Origin: Palsa-343 sp036269135
GTDB taxonomy: Bacteria > Acidobacteriota > Terriglobia > Terriglobales > Acidobacteriaceae
Assembly (NCBI GenBank): GCA_036269135.1
Contig: DATASQ010000011.1
Location: forward strand, 1 to 64,000
Reading direction: 5' to 3'
DNA length: 64,000 nucleotides
Shown here: positions 35,456-45,042 of the stretch, piece by piece
Layout of the letters: the number at the start of each line of letters is the position of its first letter
Position numbering within the stretch: the stretch's first letter is position 1
The notes under the pieces: model-generated
What the model saw: only the letters and a program-made list of their open reading frames with translations
What the model was told of the DNA's origin: nothing
The model's database searches: none
Position numbers and translations under genes: made by a program

Positions 35456-36751
35456 CTAAACGCCGGCGGCCATCTCGGGAACAGGGGCATTTTCCCTCTC
35501 AGACAATCGAGTCGCCGCCTGCTCTCGCGCCTCGATTCCGAGCGAGAAGATAACCGACGAAAACAGGATCCAGATCAGCTGATTTGCGGCAACGATCGAT
35601 GCCTCATCCAGCTGATAGAGAAAGACCAGGCAAAGAAAGACCAGCGGCCACATGGCGTGGGCTTCGGGGTTGTCGCGCACCAGGAGAATGGCCCGCCAGG
35701 CGGCGATGCCGTTCACCAGGAAATACAGGAACAGACCCACGCACCCAAGGGCCAGCAGCAGATCGATCGATCCGTTATGCGCGTGGGGAAGCGTGTCCCA
35801 GTTAACTGCCTCCCGAATCAATCGCGCCGGTCTGGAGGACACGGTCCAAAAGGCAGCGTAGCCGTAGCCCAGCAGCGGTCTCATCCGTGCAAAGTGAAGA
35901 CACTCCCGCCAGATGGGCAGACGCCCCGTCATGCTGGGGTCCTTCCCTACCGCTCTGAGAACGGTTGTGAAGTTCTGAAGAATAAAATTGGACGCGACTA
36001 CGAAAATGCCGGCGCCCAGGAGACACGTCAGGATGAGCGCCTTCCTTCGCTTCCAGCGCAGGATCCCGAAAAGCGGGAAAAGCAAAGTCATCTCGACCAT
36101 AATCAGCAGGCCGCCGGTCGAACGGGAAGCCACAAGCAGAGCAAAGATCAGGACCATCAGGACCGCCACCGAGAGGAGCGCCCTTCGGGTGGGCCGAGGT
36201 CGGCTGAGAATCACCACGCCGGTGAGTACGATCAGCCTTGCCCATGTATTTTTTGTGGTGACAATTCCATGCCATGCGGTGGCCGCCATTTCGTCGTCAC
36301 CTGGATTCGGGACAAAACCGGGGAAGAAGACCTGAGCGATTACACCCAGCACCAGGACCAGCGCCAAGACCCGCCAGATTAGCTGCAATTGCTCGCGCAG
36401 GGTATAGCGACGCGCGAATTCCATCCCCACCACGGCGGACAGAAGAAGGGGGCCTCCCTTCGCGATGGTGGTTCCCGCGTCAATCGACCAGAAGACGGAC
36501 AGCAGAGCCAGGATCAGAAAGGCGATGAAAGCTTTGTTCGAGGTGAGCATGCCAAACGCATCTGTGCGCCGGCGGAGCAGCATGCAAAGCACTGCAACAT
36601 AAACACCGGCCCACAGCACCTTCATCATTGGCGACCCTGAGGATTCTTCACCCGCGGTGCCGCTCGCTGTGAAGGCCTCCATGGCTCCACTCGACAGGAA
36701 CAGAACGAAGCAGAAGAAAAGGGCCGTTACAAATTGGCGGCTGATTTTCAT
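35456..36751 (-). CDS. O-antigen ligase/polymerase-like membrane protein (Wzy type)
   Basis: A 431-residue protein with about 11 membrane helices. The helix block KAFIAFLILALLSVFWSIDA matches the SVFWS motif common in Wzy_C/WaaL proteins, and the large periplasmic loop contains LPIWRECLHFARMRPLLGYG, FWTVSSRPARLIREAVNWDT and PHAHNGSIDLLLALGCVGLF, the H.HN.....L...G pattern of this family. It would join repeat units (Wzy) or transfer glycan to a carrier; a Wzy role is favoured because Wzx, the chain-length protein and an export pore are encoded in the same locus. It is on the opposite strand to most of the locus. No clear ribosome site precedes the ATG. Confidence 0.85.
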   Translation of the reverse strand: MKISRQFVTALFFCFVLFLSSGAMEAFTASGTAGEESSGSPMMKVLWAGVYVAVLCMLLRRRTDAFGMLTSNKAFIAFLILALLSVFWSIDAGTTIAKGGPLLLSAVVGMEFARRYTLREQLQLIWRVLALVLVLGVIAQVFFPGFVPNPGDDEMAATAWHGIVTTKNTWARLIVLTGVVILSRPRPTRRALLSVAVLMVLIFALLVASRSTGGLLIMVEMTLLFPLFGILRWKRRKALILTCLLGAGIFVVASNFILQNFTTVLRAVGKDPSMTGRLPIWRECLHFARMRPLLGYGYAAFWTVSSRPARLIREAVNWDTLPHAHNGSIDLLLALGCVGLFLYFLVNGIAAWRAILLVRDNPEAHAMWPLVFLCLVFLYQLDEASIVAANQLIWILFSSVIFSLGIEAREQAATRLSERENAPVPEMAAGV

Positions 36752-36890
36752 TGGTCTTCAGAGTATGGGCTGCGTTGGGGTCGGAAAAACAATCGATCAA
36801 GTCACCGAGCCAGTGTAAGTCATAGTATATATTTCCTACACCTCTTCGCCCGGGTGGGCACCGCTTTCGGCGGAGTAGCGCCGACTTAGG

Positions 36891-38882
36891 ATGATCGTGA
36901 TGCGAGAAGCGCTGGCGAGCCAACGGGACAGTGCCTCAGAAGCTGTCCTCCTGGAAATTCCCCATCCCCGATCGGATTTCCGCCCGGACATCGAAGGTAT
37001 GAGGGCGGTGGCCATCCTTATGGTCGTCGCATTTCACGCCGGCTTTGCCTGGATCCGCGGCGGTTTTATTGGCGTCGATGTGTTTTTTGTTCTATCCGGT
37101 TATCTCATTACCGATATCCTGGTCAAGGAGATTGAACGAACCGGGCGACTCAGTTTTGCCAAGTTCTATGCGCGACGCGCCAAGCGCCTGCTGCCCGCTT
37201 CCTTCCTCCTTGTTCTCTGCACGCTTCTTTTTTCCTTCGCCATCCTCTCGCCACTCGAAGTGACGCGCATTGCGCAGACAGCCATGGCGACCGGATCGTA
37301 TTCAAGTAACCTATGGTTCATCCTCAAATCCACCGATTACTTCGGGGCCGGCGTCGACACGAACCCTCTCCTGCATACCTGGTCACTTGCAGTCGAGGAA
37401 CAATTCTATCTGGTCTGGCCACTACTCTTACTTCTCTGTCTGAAACAGCGAAAGACGCGAGCGATCGCGGCGGTCGTGCTTTCGATTGTGGCCCTTATAT
37501 CGTTCGCCGCCTGTATTTGGCTGACCCGCATGTATGCGCCGATCGCGTTCTTCTCGACTCCGACGCGGACCTGGGAATTTGCGATTGGCGGCCTGGCGGC
37601 TATGCTCCAGGAAACTCAACGATTGCGAGCGCTGCGCCATGTGAAGTTTGCGTGGCTGGGAACCGTCCTGCTTCTCGGTTCCGCGTGCCTCATGCGGTCC
37701 ACCTCACGATTCCCCGGCCCTATGGCGCTCATCCCGGGTGTGGGAACCGTCCTGATCCTCATCGCAGGCAAGTATTGCGCCATGGACAGCGGGCTTTTTG
37801 GCGCGCTGAAACACCCAGCCATGCAAAAGATCGGGAATTTGTCCTATTCGTGGTACCTGTGGCACTGGCCCATTCTCGTCTTCGGCCGAATCCTTCTCCC
37901 TTCTTCGGGTAAGCTTGGGTCAACGCTGTTGTTGGCCATTAGTTTGTGTATCGCGTGGCTGTCCTATCGGCTGGTTGAGACTCCGATCCGGTTCAGCCCG
38001 CGACTCTCGGTCGTTCCATCCTCCGCACTGGCTCTGGGCGCCGGCCTGACGGCTGCCGGCCTGCTGGTCAGCGGTCTCGCTCTTGCAGGAGCGCATCGCT
38101 GGGAACATTACCCACCAGAAATGGCCTTCCTGAAAGCATCCAGTGGCTCTGCGCAGGACGATCACTGCGCAACCGGGTTCCGCAGCGACGCACTGATCCG
38201 ATGCTCCTTCGGACCCGTCGACGGTCCGGTGGTGGTTCTGTTCGGCAACTCTCACGCCGGCCAGTGGATTCCCGCGCTGCGCGACCTCCCCGTACCGCGC
38301 TGGCATGTAATTACGCTGTTGAAATCTGCATGTCCCTCTGTGGATGTGCCAGTCTATAACCCGCACCTGCAGCGGGAAGACAATAATTGTTCCCGATGGC
38401 GTCAAAAGGCGCTGGATTACATACGACGAATCAGGCCAGTCGCCGTCATCCTGTGCAATTCTTCCGGATACGTAAAGCGCCCTGACTTTGAGGATCCTTA
38501 TGCCCATGTAACGGTGTCAACGTGGCAGGCCGGGATGCGCAGTACCTTGACGAACATGAATACCGGAGCAACCTCCGTATTTCTCGTGCGCGATACTCCG
38601 CGTCCGGGTTTCGATGTTCCTACCTGTCTCTCCCGGGCGGAGAGCCATCCTGGTTTCTTCTCTGCATCTGGTTGTACGATTCGGGAGGCAACCGCCCTCG
38701 CCGAGCCTGTGTGGAGAGCCGAGCGCCTGGCGGCTGCGGGACTGTCCTATGTGCTCCCCGTCGATCTCACCAATCGCTTCTGCGGCGAAGGCCAGTGCAA
38801 ACCGATCATGTACAACATGATCGTCTACCGGGACGGCAATCACATGACTCTGGCTTTTCACATTCCTTCGGACCTGTGTTAG
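36891..38882 (+). CDS. Acyltransferase family 3 fused to an SGNH domain (OafA/YrhL type)
   Basis: A 663-residue enzyme that would add acetyl or another acyl group to polysaccharide. Residues about 25-400 form the acyltransferase-3 membrane part: DFRPDIEGMRAVAILMVVAF with the catalytic-type His in FHAGF, FIGVDVFFVLSGYLITDILV, FYARRAKRLLPAS and a WYLWHWPILVFGR block. After a short linker, the SGNH esterase-like half has VVLFGNSHAGQWIPAL with the Ser nucleophile and DGNHMTLAF with the Asp-x-x-His end. Both halves look intact, as in OafA-like O-acetyltransferases. The ATG at 36891 is used; an ATG nine bases later (36900) follows TAGGAT by 7 nt and is an alternative leaderless start. Confidence 0.9.
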   Translation: MIVMREALASQRDSASEAVLLEIPHPRSDFRPDIEGMRAVAILMVVAFHAGFAWIRGGFIGVDVFFVLSGYLITDILVKEIERTGRLSFAKFYARRAKRLLPASFLLVLCTLLFSFAILSPLEVTRIAQTAMATGSYSSNLWFILKSTDYFGAGVDTNPLLHTWSLAVEEQFYLVWPLLLLLCLKQRKTRAIAAVVLSIVALISFAACIWLTRMYAPIAFFSTPTRTWEFAIGGLAAMLQETQRLRALRHVKFAWLGTVLLLGSACLMRSTSRFPGPMALIPGVGTVLILIAGKYCAMDSGLFGALKHPAMQKIGNLSYSWYLWHWPILVFGRILLPSSGKLGSTLLLAISLCIAWLSYRLVETPIRFSPRLSVVPSSALALGAGLTAAGLLVSGLALAGAHRWEHYPPEMAFLKASSGSAQDDHCATGFRSDALIRCSFGPVDGPVVVLFGNSHAGQWIPALRDLPVPRWHVITLLKSACPSVDVPVYNPHLQREDNNCSRWRQKALDYIRRIRPVAVILCNSSGYVKRPDFEDPYAHVTVSTWQAGMRSTLTNMNTGATSVFLVRDTPRPGFDVPTCLSRAESHPGFFSASGCTIREATALAEPVWRAERLAAAGLSYVLPVDLTNRFCGEGQCKPIMYNMIVYRDGNHMTLAFHIPSDLC

Positions 38883-39110
38883 GAGACCTGCTCCGATCAC
38901 TGAGCGTCTCATCATTCGCTTCGACCGAGGAAAGCGCAAGCCAGATTCGGTCAAACTATTGACTCACAGCGCCATGCCAGGTCCAGTCCCAGCCCGCATC
39001 ATGACGGCAGGCAGACCCTGATGGGATGATATGACCGTTCGCAGGGCAAAAGAATGGGGCCAGGCTGCCCGTCCGCATAACGCCACAGCGAGGGATTCGA
39101 TGACGCCAGC

Positions 39111-39443
39111 CTATCTCTGCAAAGAGTAGGTCACTCCGTCGGAGTGGATATGAACTGTTTGTCCGACGCTGACGCGCACGCGGAACGCAGGCTTACCCAC
39201 GATACTGACACTCTCCGGCCCCAGATTCTTCGCGGCGATTGCCCACGGATTGCCTGCCTTGTCCACGGTCGGTATGGGATCGGGCAGTGAAATCACCTTC
39301 GACGCATCAACCAGCTGAACCATACAGCCACCGGCGTCGGTGGTAATCATGGCGCTGTGGGGCCGTAAGCGTATGACGGGCTCGTCCTGGCGGGTAAGCC
39401 TCTGAGCCCCCAGAATAACAAGGCACAACAGCAGAACTCTCAT
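39111..39443 (-). CDS. Small secreted protein of unknown function
   Basis: A 110-residue protein with a short signal peptide (MRVLLLCLVILGAQ) and a beta-rich mature part (AMITTDAGGCMVQLVDASKV, GKPAFRVRVSVGQTVHIHSD). No family was recognised; the closing strands look like a small Ig-like or SH3-like domain. GGAG lies 6-9 nt before the ATG. It lies inside the polysaccharide locus but on the opposite strand, so it may be expressed independently. Confidence that it is real rests on the signal peptide, ribosome site and steady composition. Confidence 0.6.
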   Translation of the reverse strand: MRVLLLCLVILGAQRLTRQDEPVIRLRPHSAMITTDAGGCMVQLVDASKVISLPDPIPTVDKAGNPWAIAAKNLGPESVSIVGKPAFRVRVSVGQTVHIHSDGVTYSLQR

Positions 39444-39795
39444 TGAATCTCCGACGACGAACCCGACCTAATCCCAGCGCTCTTCGAACTCCACCAGGAC
39501 TCCGGCCCGCTGTCTTCGTCATCCGAAAGCTGGAACTCAACATTGCGAAGCATTTCACATTACCGTTAGTTCGGAGTGCTCTCCACTACTTTAGCGTTCC
39601 CCTAATCATTTGCGGTAGTTTTTTCCGTATAGATACGTTCTTCTCACACCGTGAGGAGTCGCCTTCTCGCAACCGCGCAGAGTCACGCGGCCTCCCGCGG
39701 CTGTGCCACGAGAGAAGCCGGCTACCTCTTTGGCCCCTGTCGTCTCACTTCGTTTTCAAACATTCGACAGGTTGTTTGGACTCGATTGCCGGGAT
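39444..39795. other. Divergent intergenic region before the PilZ-like gene
   Basis: About 350 bp without a supported gene, visibly more AT-rich at 39545-39640 (for example TTTAGCG, TAGTTTTTTCCGTATAGATAC), as expected for promoters of the divergent neighbours. Stem-forming pieces occur at 39670-39720 (GCGCAGAGTCACGCGGCCTCCCGCGG region), but no known riboswitch was recognised. Confidence 0.45.
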
Positions 39796-40155
39796 ATGCT
39801 GGCGTCTCTTATGGCCCACGGTTGCGTTCTCGATCTGACAACCCAACGCAGGTCCGCCGTTCGATACAGGCTTCGCCTTCCCGTCATCTTCCACTGGGTG
39901 GACGAGACAGAACATACGGAAGGGGGCTTCACATACGACGTCGCGGTGGATGGGGCGCTGATCCTCAGCAGCCGGTGTCCCCCGGTCGGAGTGGACGTTC
40001 GCATTGAGGTTCTGATCCCGGCCCCGGACGACAGCACGGAAGAAATCCGAATCGAGTGCGTTGGAAAAGTCACCCGTGTGACTCAGCGGCTGGCGTCCTT
40101 CGGTGTTAGCGGCAGATTCGATGATGACCAACTCACGCGCCAGGTGCCGATCTAA
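39796..40155 (+). CDS. PilZ-like domain protein, possible c-di-GMP receptor
   Basis: A 119-residue protein. RRSAVRYRLRLPVIFHW corresponds to the RxxxR entry of PilZ domains, followed by a beta-barrel: GGFTYDVAVDGALILSSRCP (the D/NxSxxG position reads DVAVDGA), VGVDVRIEVLIPAP, EIRIECVGKVTRVTQ and ASFGVSGRF. The RRxxxR motif is weak and the second motif lacks the usual Ser, so binding of cyclic di-GMP is possible but not secure. The frame extends upstream to a GTG at 39703; the ATG at 39796 is chosen because the upstream part is not family-like. In exopolysaccharide loci such proteins tie synthesis to cyclic di-GMP. It is on the same strand as the ExeA-like ATPase 243 nt downstream. Confidence 0.65.
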   Translation: MLASLMAHGCVLDLTTQRRSAVRYRLRLPVIFHWVDETEHTEGGFTYDVAVDGALILSSRCPPVGVDVRIEVLIPAPDDSTEEIRIECVGKVTRVTQRLASFGVSGRFDDDQLTRQVPI

Positions 40156-40398
40156 CGAACATGCGGGACCAGGAAGACCGTTCACCGGGCCCCTGAATAA
40201 ACGAGTCCGGACAAAATTGGGTCATGGGACTCACAGGGCGAAGCTACGACTTGACCCCACGATTCCTTTGTTTCGATTGATGCGGCTGATTGGGCTCCTC
40301 GCCGCCTATCACTCAGCCGAGCCTGAGAGAATCGGCGGCCCTTCGGTTGACCGCTGTTAGCTTACAGCACTGCGAACGCCATCAATGCAGGTCTGGTC

Positions 40399-41673
40399 AT
40401 GATTCTGGACTACTACAATCTTCGAGAGCAGCCATTCGGGTCTACTCCGGACCCTCGCTATTTCTACGCGAGCGAAACCCATCGTGAAGCGCTCGCCTCG
40501 CTCCTGTATGGGATCGATGCAGGTCGCGGATTCCTCGCCCTGATCGCTCAACCCGGCATGGGCAAGACAACCCTGGTCTTCCGTTGTCTGGCTCAGATGC
40601 AGCAAGAGCTTCGCACTGTTTTTCTCTTTCAGACGATCTGCACGCCGCTCGATTTCCTTCGGCTGCTGCTGATCGATCTGGGCGTTGAGGATGTCAGTGG
40701 CGGGGTTGCCGAGCTGCAGTCAAAACTGATTCAGATCGTCATGGAACAGTCCGCAACCGGCACCAAGCTGGTGATTGTTGTGGATGAAGCGCAAAACCTC
40801 GATAACTCGGTTCTGGAACTGATACGGATGCTTTCCAATTTCGAGACCTCGCAGCAAAAGCTGATGCATATTGTTCTCTGCGGCCAACCGCAGCTCGCGC
40901 GCAAACTTGCCTCTCCTGAGATGGTTCAGCTTCGACAGCGCATTTCAATCATCGCCCGCCTCGAGCCCTTCACCCCGGAACAGACCGCCGCCTACGTGGA
41001 CCACAGGTTGGAGGTTGCCGGGTGGAATTCAGACACTTCCCTTTTCGACGACGCAGCAATGAAGTTGATTGTCTCTCATAGTGGCGGGCTGCCGCGGAAC
41101 ATCAACAATCTCTGCTTCAACGCTCTCTCACTGGGTTGCGTACTCCGCAGGAAAGCGATCGACGCCGACATCATCCAGGAAGTAGTTAGAGACCTGGAGA
41201 TTGAGGATCTCACTGAAGACCCAGCTCCGCGGCCCCGCCGTGAGGCGCTATCTCCCGTTCGCGCGGAAATTCGCCGTCCCGTGCGGTTAGGCTGGCTCCC
41301 GCGAGCCCTGGTAGCTTCGGCTCTGACGTTGGCTCTCTCCGGTGTCACTGCGCCCCGCCCCGCTTCGGCGGCGACGCACGCGCCCTTCGTCGACTCAACA
41401 ACTGCGCTGGTCGTCGCGCCGCCCCTTGTCGAGATGTCTCCACCGCCTGATCCCGTCCTAGCAATCCACGCTTCGCCGGGCCCGCGCGTCGGTTCTCCAG
41501 TCTCCCCTGAAGTGCGTGCCCGGCAGCCGATCGCGCATCTCAGTCCGCGGACGAACGACGATGATCGTATTCTTGTGCCGCCAGGAGTCGCGCTCAACCC
41601 CGTCGACTCTGCCACGGCGCCGACGAGCCGCATTGTTCCTGCCACCGGGGATAGTCCGCCGGCGACCACTTGA
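40399..41673 (+). CDS. ExeA/GspA-like AAA ATPase (XrtA-associated type)
   Basis: A 424-residue protein. The AAA part (1-275) starts MILDYYNLREQPFGSTPDPR, the FxxxPDPxxxY signature of ExeA proteins, followed by Walker A QPGMGKTT, Walker B KLVIVVDEAQNL, the sensor-like MHIVLCGQP, and the arginine-rich lid with GGLPRNINNLCFNAL. After residue 300 comes one hydrophobic segment (ALVASALTLALSGVTAP) and a long Pro/Ala/Thr-rich tail, presumably periplasmic. ExeA homologues help assemble envelope complexes, and a close branch is linked to exopolysaccharide and exosortase clusters. No exosortase gene is seen in the window. It may energise or place the export pore. Confidence 0.87.
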   Translation: MILDYYNLREQPFGSTPDPRYFYASETHREALASLLYGIDAGRGFLALIAQPGMGKTTLVFRCLAQMQQELRTVFLFQTICTPLDFLRLLLIDLGVEDVSGGVAELQSKLIQIVMEQSATGTKLVIVVDEAQNLDNSVLELIRMLSNFETSQQKLMHIVLCGQPQLARKLASPEMVQLRQRISIIARLEPFTPEQTAAYVDHRLEVAGWNSDTSLFDDAAMKLIVSHSGGLPRNINNLCFNALSLGCVLRRKAIDADIIQEVVRDLEIEDLTEDPAPRPRREALSPVRAEIRRPVRLGWLPRALVASALTLALSGVTAPRPASAATHAPFVDSTTALVVAPPLVEMSPPPDPVLAIHASPGPRVGSPVSPEVRARQPIAHLSPRTNDDDRILVPPGVALNPVDSATAPTSRIVPATGDSPPATT

Positions 41674-41870
41674 GTCGATGGGACGCCTCTTCATGACCAG
41701 GCTCGATCCCGATGCGCGCGGTAAAAATGAGCACCCTGTAGCTTCGGAAAGATTACTTCGCCAACCCTCCGAAACACGATGGGGTGGTTCGCCACCCAGG
41801 GCCTCTTCTCCCGGCACTTAGGCTCCACACTAATGTGAGTCTCCAGCACGCAATTGGCGCGAGGCCTACC

Positions 41871-43394
41871 GTGAACCCAGCGATTCTGCAAATCCCCCAG
41901 ACGAGGCCCGCGATCGAGGGAGACGAGCGGCCTGAAGAAGCATTCTATGCGACGCCACGCCGTCTCAGCGTTATTAACGGCAAGACCGCTCTTTGGATGT
42001 TGCTGGACGCCGTCACCGTAATGACGGCCGCCGTCGCATCCTCTATGTATGGCCGACAGCTCGAGAACGGCGGCGCGGAGAGATTCGTTGCTCGAACGCC
42101 GATGCTGCATCAGTCGACGGGCAGTCTGCTCGCGCTGCTCTGTGGCTTTGCAATCATCGTTGTGGCTGTCAGCCACAGCCTTCTGCTCTATTCACCCATA
42201 CGATTGCGAGGCGCATTAACTGAGCTAGGCCGCACTATCCAGGCCTGCTTCACGGCCGCGCTCCTTCTTACGGGAGCGCTGTACGTTGTCAAAGCGCAGG
42301 GAATCCCGCGCGAGATCGTGCTCCTGATGATTGTCATGGTCACGATCGCCCTGAGTCTGCGACGTTTGATCTTTCGAGTCATCAACAATCGCCGCTTCGA
42401 TCGCGGCCTGGGAAAGCGCAATGTGCTGATTATCGGCACAGGGGCCGAAGCAGCCGCTCTCCGCGACCATATCGAAAACATCCGCCACCTTGGTTACAAC
42501 TTCAAGGGGTTCATCGAATTGTCGGGACAACGAACTGCCTCCGCCATTCGCAGTGGAGACATCGCCGGGAATATTGATACTCTCTTCCAAACGGCACGCC
42601 AGCATTTTGTCGACGAAATCCTCGTCGCCACTCAGTGCGATAAGCAACTGATCCGCCGCCTCGTGATGGAGTCCCGTCTGCAGCACCTCGATGTGAGGGT
42701 GGTTCCCGAAATGTACGACGGACTTGCATGGAACCGTCCGATTGAGTACATCGGGCAATTCCCGACAATTCCCCTGCACCGGGGAGAAGTCCCCGAACTT
42801 GAACTGGTCCTGAAACGCGGCTTTGACATCGCCATCTCGGGGCTCGCGCTCGCGATACTCGCTCCTCTGATGCTCCTGGTAGCGATCGCCGTAAAGCTGG
42901 ACTCAACAGGACCCGTTTTCTACGTCTCCGAGCGCATAGGGAAAAAGGGCTGCGTCTTTCGCTGCACCAAATTTCGCACCATGGTGCGCGACGCCGACGA
43001 ACGCCTGACCGAACTTCTGCATATGAACGAGCGCGACGGGATCCTTTTCAAGGTGACATGCGATCCGCGCATCACTCATCTCGGCCGCATGCTGAGGAAA
43101 TACTCGCTGGATGAGTTACCTCAGCTCTTTGATGTGCTGCGCGGCGACATGAGTCTGGTGGGTCCCCGCCCCCCACTTGCCAATGAAGTCCGGAAATATC
43201 AGCTTAGCCATCTGCGTCGGCTCGATGTCCACCCCGGTATCACCGGCCTGTGGCAGGTACAGGCCCGCCAGGACCCATCGTTTGATAATTACATTTCGCT
43301 TGATGTCGCCTACATCGACAACTGGAGCATCTGGCTGGATCTGAAGATTCTGGCGCGTACCGTAGGGGTTGTGCTGCAGGGCACCGGTGCCTGA
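41871..43394 (+). CDS. Polyprenyl-phosphate sugar phosphotransferase (WcaJ-like priming enzyme)
   Basis: A 507-residue enzyme that starts the repeat unit by moving a hexose 1-phosphate onto undecaprenyl phosphate. Four helices and a CoA-binding-like domain (LIIGTGAEAAALRDHIENIR) form the N-terminal half. The catalytic half from about 315 has KRGFDIAISGLALAILAPLM, KLDSTGPVFYVSERIGKKG, FRCTKFRTMVRDADE, YSLDELPQLFDVLRGDMSLV and GPRPPLANEV, then HPGITGLWQVQAR. The catalytic Asp-Glu pair (LDELPQ) is present. The frame reaches a GTG at 41784; the GTG at 41871 has GAGG 6 nt upstream and is preferred. It is probably the first gene of the assembly block. Confidence 0.93.
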   Translation: MNPAILQIPQTRPAIEGDERPEEAFYATPRRLSVINGKTALWMLLDAVTVMTAAVASSMYGRQLENGGAERFVARTPMLHQSTGSLLALLCGFAIIVVAVSHSLLLYSPIRLRGALTELGRTIQACFTAALLLTGALYVVKAQGIPREIVLLMIVMVTIALSLRRLIFRVINNRRFDRGLGKRNVLIIGTGAEAAALRDHIENIRHLGYNFKGFIELSGQRTASAIRSGDIAGNIDTLFQTARQHFVDEILVATQCDKQLIRRLVMESRLQHLDVRVVPEMYDGLAWNRPIEYIGQFPTIPLHRGEVPELELVLKRGFDIAISGLALAILAPLMLLVAIAVKLDSTGPVFYVSERIGKKGCVFRCTKFRTMVRDADERLTELLHMNERDGILFKVTCDPRITHLGRMLRKYSLDELPQLFDVLRGDMSLVGPRPPLANEVRKYQLSHLRRLDVHPGITGLWQVQARQDPSFDNYISLDVAYIDNWSIWLDLKILARTVGVVLQGTGA

Positions 43395-43398
43395 GCCA

Positions 43399-43420
43399 GC
43401 TACCGTTCTTACACGGTAGC
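43399..43420 (+). terminator. Hairpin between the priming enzyme and the CpsD-like gene
   Basis: GCTACCGT (43399-43406), 6-nt loop, ACGGTAGC (43413-43420): a perfect 8-bp stem 5 nt after the stop codon, without a T-run. It may attenuate read-through or protect the upstream message rather than end transcription. Confidence 0.45.
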
Positions 43421-43459
43421 GAACGAGTACTTAAGCAGCTGCGATCGAGGATAGAGGAT

Positions 43460-44197
43460 ATGAGCAGACATTATGAGCTGATGCAGCGGGCTGAGCTTTA
43501 TTTCTCAGAGCCGGCTGCGCCCGCGGCTGAATCGGCAGCACGCCGAATGCGGGAAAAGACAGCGATCGTCGAGGCACAGCCGCTGGATAACGGCTGCCTC
43601 ACCCTGGTACAACGCATATTCCTTCTTGAGCAGGAGAACCCGCCCCACGTCGTCGTCTTCGCGGGTCTTCACGAAGGCGACGGTGCAAAGCGCCTCTGTG
43701 CGGCAGCTGGAAAGCATCTGGCTCATATCGTTCGTCGGCCGGTATGTATAGTCGAGGCCAATGTTCGATCGGGCTCTCCGCAGAAACATGGTCCGTTCGA
43801 CAGTTATATAGGGCTCTCGGACGCGCTGACGCAGGAAGGACCGGTCATCGACTTCTGCACGCCGACACAAAACGATAACCTTTGGGTTCTGGGTGCCGGG
43901 ACAAAGGCGATACCGGGCCTTCTGACGCCCGAAACCCTGAAGATACGAATCTCGGAACTCCGGGATGCCTTTGCGTTTGTCGTGATCGACGCCCCTGCGT
44001 TGGATCACCATGCCGAGGGTGTGATCTTCGCCGGGCTAGCTGATGGCGCCATTCTGGTCCTCGAATCCGGCTCCACGCGCCGCAAGGAGTCGGAGGAGAT
44101 CGTAACTGGTCTGCGTTCATCGAACATCCGCATTCTGGCAGCGGTTCTCAACAATTTCGTTCAACCGATCCCAAAAGCAGTGCGCAAGTTCGTCTGA
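43460..44197 (+). CDS. CpsD/CapB-like P-loop protein with a degenerate nucleotide site
   Basis: A 245-residue MinD-fold protein like the cytoplasmic half of BY-kinases, which control chain length and export by phosphorylating their own Tyr-rich tail. The deviant-Walker region reads VVVFAGLHEGDGAKRLCA, where a normal CpsD has a P-G-E-G-K-T/S core: the invariant Lys is replaced by Ala, with a Lys one place later. The second motif is VCIVEANVRSG instead of the I-D-A-D-L-R pattern, losing an Asp. Walker B FVVIDAPAL is normal. There is no tyrosine cluster at the C-terminus. A kinase function is doubtful; a structural or regulatory role in the export complex is more likely. It lies directly before the export pore and chain-length genes. 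Confidence 0.8.
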   Translation: MSRHYELMQRAELYFSEPAAPAAESAARRMREKTAIVEAQPLDNGCLTLVQRIFLLEQENPPHVVVFAGLHEGDGAKRLCAAAGKHLAHIVRRPVCIVEANVRSGSPQKHGPFDSYIGLSDALTQEGPVIDFCTPTQNDNLWVLGAGTKAIPGLLTPETLKIRISELRDAFAFVVIDAPALDHHAEGVIFAGLADGAILVLESGSTRRKESEEIVTGLRSSNIRILAAVLNNFVQPIPKAVRKFV

Positions 44198-44288
44198 AGT
44201 CACTGCCTTGGCGCGACGAGTCGGCGGGTGCAGGCAGTCGGCCGAGAACCGGTGTCGACCCGGTTGGTCTTTTCCCCTGGAGGTTCCT

Positions 44289-44990
44289 ATGTCTAAGCTA
44301 TCCAGACGCTTCTACGGTGTACTCTTCGCCGCAGTATTTTCGCTGCCAGTGATCGGGGCAAGCCAGACTGTAGCGTCCGCGACGACACCGCCAGCGCGCT
44401 CGGCCGGCTCTCAGCCGCAATTCGACGAACGATATCCGCGCTATGTAATCCAGGATCAGGACACGCTATCTGTGTCCTTTCCGCTATCGCCCGAGTTAAA
44501 CCAGACCATCACGGTACAGCCGGATGGGTTCGTAAGTTTGCAGTCAGCTGGAAGCATTCACATCCAGGGCTTTACTGTTCCCCAGGCGATTGGGGCCATC
44601 AAGCAGGCTTACCTCGGCATCCTCCACAATCCCATCATCACTATCGACCTTGAAGACTATCAGAAGCCCTACTTCACGGTTTCCGGACAGGTGGCCAAAC
44701 CCGGACAGTACACTTTGCGCACCGACACTACCGTTGCAGAGGCAGTGGCGGTAGCTGGTGGCCTGGCTCCCACTGCCAAGTCTCAGGTCTTCCTCTTCCA
44801 TCGCACATCCCAGGACTGGTACAAGGTCACGCGTTTTAACATGAAAGACCTGCTCAACGGAAAACGCGTCGACGAAGATGTCGTCGTCAGACCAGGCGAC
44901 ATGATCATCGTTCCCGAGAACTTCATCTCCAAGTTCCGCCAGTACGTTCCCTATGGTGTCAGCACGGGGACGTTCCTGAACCCATATTAG
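44289..44990 (+). CDS. Polysaccharide export outer-membrane protein (Wza-like)
   Basis: A 233-residue exported protein (signal peptide about 1-25, MSKLSRRFYGVLFAAVFSLP). Poly_export and SLBB domains follow: RYVIQDQDTLSVSFPLSPEL, VQPDGFVSLQSAGSIHIQGF, ILHNPIITIDLEDYQKPYFT, VSGQVAKPGQYTLRTDTTVA and RPGDMIIVPENFISKF. It would form the outer-membrane exit channel. No lipobox Cys is visible, and the length is short compared with the 379-residue E. coli Wza, as in OPX proteins with one SLBB. GGAGG lies 5 nt before the ATG at 44289; an upstream in-frame extension lacks a signal peptide. It is followed by the chain-length protein 52 nt later. Confidence 0.93.
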   Translation: MSKLSRRFYGVLFAAVFSLPVIGASQTVASATTPPARSAGSQPQFDERYPRYVIQDQDTLSVSFPLSPELNQTITVQPDGFVSLQSAGSIHIQGFTVPQAIGAIKQAYLGILHNPIITIDLEDYQKPYFTVSGQVAKPGQYTLRTDTTVAEAVAVAGGLAPTAKSQVFLFHRTSQDWYKVTRFNMKDLLNGKRVDEDVVVRPGDMIIVPENFISKFRQYVPYGVSTGTFLNPY

Positions 44991-45042
44991 CCAGTTCGGC
45001 CGACTTCGGTCCGAGACATTCATCAATCACGGAGCTGAATCC

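Noticed and set aside
38990..39110. Possible c-di-GMP-I riboswitch (CGCAGGGCAAA phrase)
   Set aside because: The required GGGACGCAAAG loop and the second hairpin are missing.
41782..41797. GGGTGG-TTCG-CCACCC hairpin before the priming enzyme
   Set aside because: It could be a stable tetraloop, but it lacks a T-run and lies across an alternative GTG start, so no function is claimed.
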